Shown: piece by piece, positions 63,401-64,000 of the stretch
Position numbering within the stretch: the first letter of the stretch is position 1
Layout of the letters: each line of letters starts with the position of its first letter
Origin: Alisma plantago-aquatica
Lineage: Eukaryota; Streptophyta; Magnoliopsida; Alismatales; Alismataceae
Length of the DNA: 64,000 bases
Reading direction: 5' to 3'
Assembly: GCA_963693085.1 (NCBI GenBank)
Contig: OY856409.1
Location: 1,619,978,211-1,620,042,210, forward strand
The notes under the pieces: model-generated
Told to the model about the DNA's origin: nothing
The model's database searches: none
The model's input: only the letters and a program-made list of their open reading frames with translations
Program-made: the position numbers and the translations under genes

Positions 63401-63475
63401 CTTTTTGCCACCATATTTTAGAGTTAATTTCCACTTTCCAGTAGGTTGAGATCCTTAATTCATCTCTCACTCTTC

Positions 63476-64000
63476 TCATCATGTACCACCTTATTTGTAT
63501 CCCACCTCCCTGAATCGTTATCAAGCACATTGATAAAGTTACGAGGAACTTCCAATGGGGTCACAACAAGAGGAGCTCAACTCTTATCAACTAGGATATT
63601 GTATGTATCCCTAAACCCTTCATGGGGTGGGGTATCATCAACCCGATATACATGCTCTCGATTTCACACACAAGACCATGACATCCATCTGCTAGAAGGA
63701 ACAACATCTATGGACTGACATCATTCTCGATAAATTATATACCAAACACAACACATGGGATAACATTCCTATTAGATACAACTCACCACTTTGGAAGTAT
63801 ATTGCCAAAACCATCTACATGATTCAAAACACCATTCAAACACCTCCACCATAGATTTAGGATTAGTTTTTGGCATGACCCATGGGAAGGGTATCACACC
63901 ATCAACCATTTCCCTAACAAATCTATCATCCTACTTAAGATGAAACATATTAAAACACAAAAAGCTCTTACATTTCTCAACTCATGCAGACGCAACTTCT
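63476..64000 (+). pseudogene. Plus-strand LINE ORF2 resumes: post-RT region
   Basis: In shifting frames this reads SLTLLIMYHLICIPPP, then VIKHIDKVTRNFQWGHNK, DIVCIPKPFMGWGIINPIY, LWTDIILDKL, WDNIPIRYNSPLWKYIAKT and FWHDPWEGYHTINHFPN. These are the expected successive blocks between RT and the zinc-binding region of plant LINEs. It picks up where 57,098-57,225 stops, so the antisense LINE between them is a later insertion. It runs off the window end. Confidence 0.8.

Larger units (their letters stand above)
57226..63475 (-). mobile_element. Nearly full-length decayed LINE (L1-type with RNase H)
   Basis: A ~6.2-kb LINE on the minus strand: ORF1, a short spacer, ORF2, and a 3' UTR ending gtgctttttgacc and an A-rich tail (tttattttttg on the plus strand, 57,227-57,237). 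It is inserted in the plus-strand LINE ORF2, which resumes at the other side. A clean target duplication is not evident. Every domain is broken by stops or frameshifts. Confidence 0.85.

Overview
The window reads as intergenic heterochromatin from a large, repeat-rich angiosperm nuclear genome. No intact host gene, functional rRNA gene or CRISPR array was found. The evidence for a plant is a Cassandra TRIM with 5S-rRNA-like LTRs, a SIRE-type copia relative, a CACTA (En/Spm) element with plant-type TNP2 domains, plant L1-type LINEs with DUF4283 ORF1 and a terminal RNase H, and degenerate TTTAGGG-type repeats. The species, and whether it is a monocot, cannot be told from sequence alone.

Layout. 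0.9-3.35 kb: decayed LINE ORF1 (minus strand) and a LINE-like 3' end (plus strand). 3.35-10.67 kb: AT-rich DNA with no recognisable gene. 10.67-12.61 kb: a GC-richer block bounded by degenerate inverted repeats, probably a non-autonomous DNA transposon. 13.16-35.81 kb: a non-autonomous, probably Ty3-gypsy, element. Its 5' LTR is split by a 16.5-kb CACTA element (14.73-31.20 kb), which is itself interrupted by a Cassandra TRIM (16.40-17.23 kb) and by a gag-only SIRE-like retrotransposon (21.02-27.04 kb, TSD ctccc). 35.8-37.3 kb: probable inverted gypsy LTR fragment. 37.34-41.51 kb: 5'-truncated Ty1-copia pol with a 2.26-kb 3' LTR. 41.5-52.0 kb: a minus-strand Athila/Tat-like element whose 3' LTR contains a bare gypsy RT fragment and whose interior hosts a hAT-like element, itself split by a complete gypsy solo LTR (43,165-46,135, TSD agttt). 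52.0-55.5 kb: AT-rich, with one tRNA-derived SINE candidate. 55.5-64 kb: an old plus-strand LINE cut by a hAT-like MITE and by an almost complete, decayed antisense LINE (57.2-63.5 kb).

The main value of the window is its insertion order, read directly from target-site duplications and from coding frames that resume across insertions. Relative order: gypsy element, then CACTA, then SIRE-like and Cassandra; Athila/Tat-like, then hAT, then gypsy LTR; plus LINE, then antisense LINE and MITE. The most unusual signal is a set of paired, near-identical 10-bp-arm stem-loops built on tctcggtcga/tcgaccgaga. They occur in both LTRs and in the interior of the gag-only SIRE-like element, whose single 286-codon ORF is uninterrupted.
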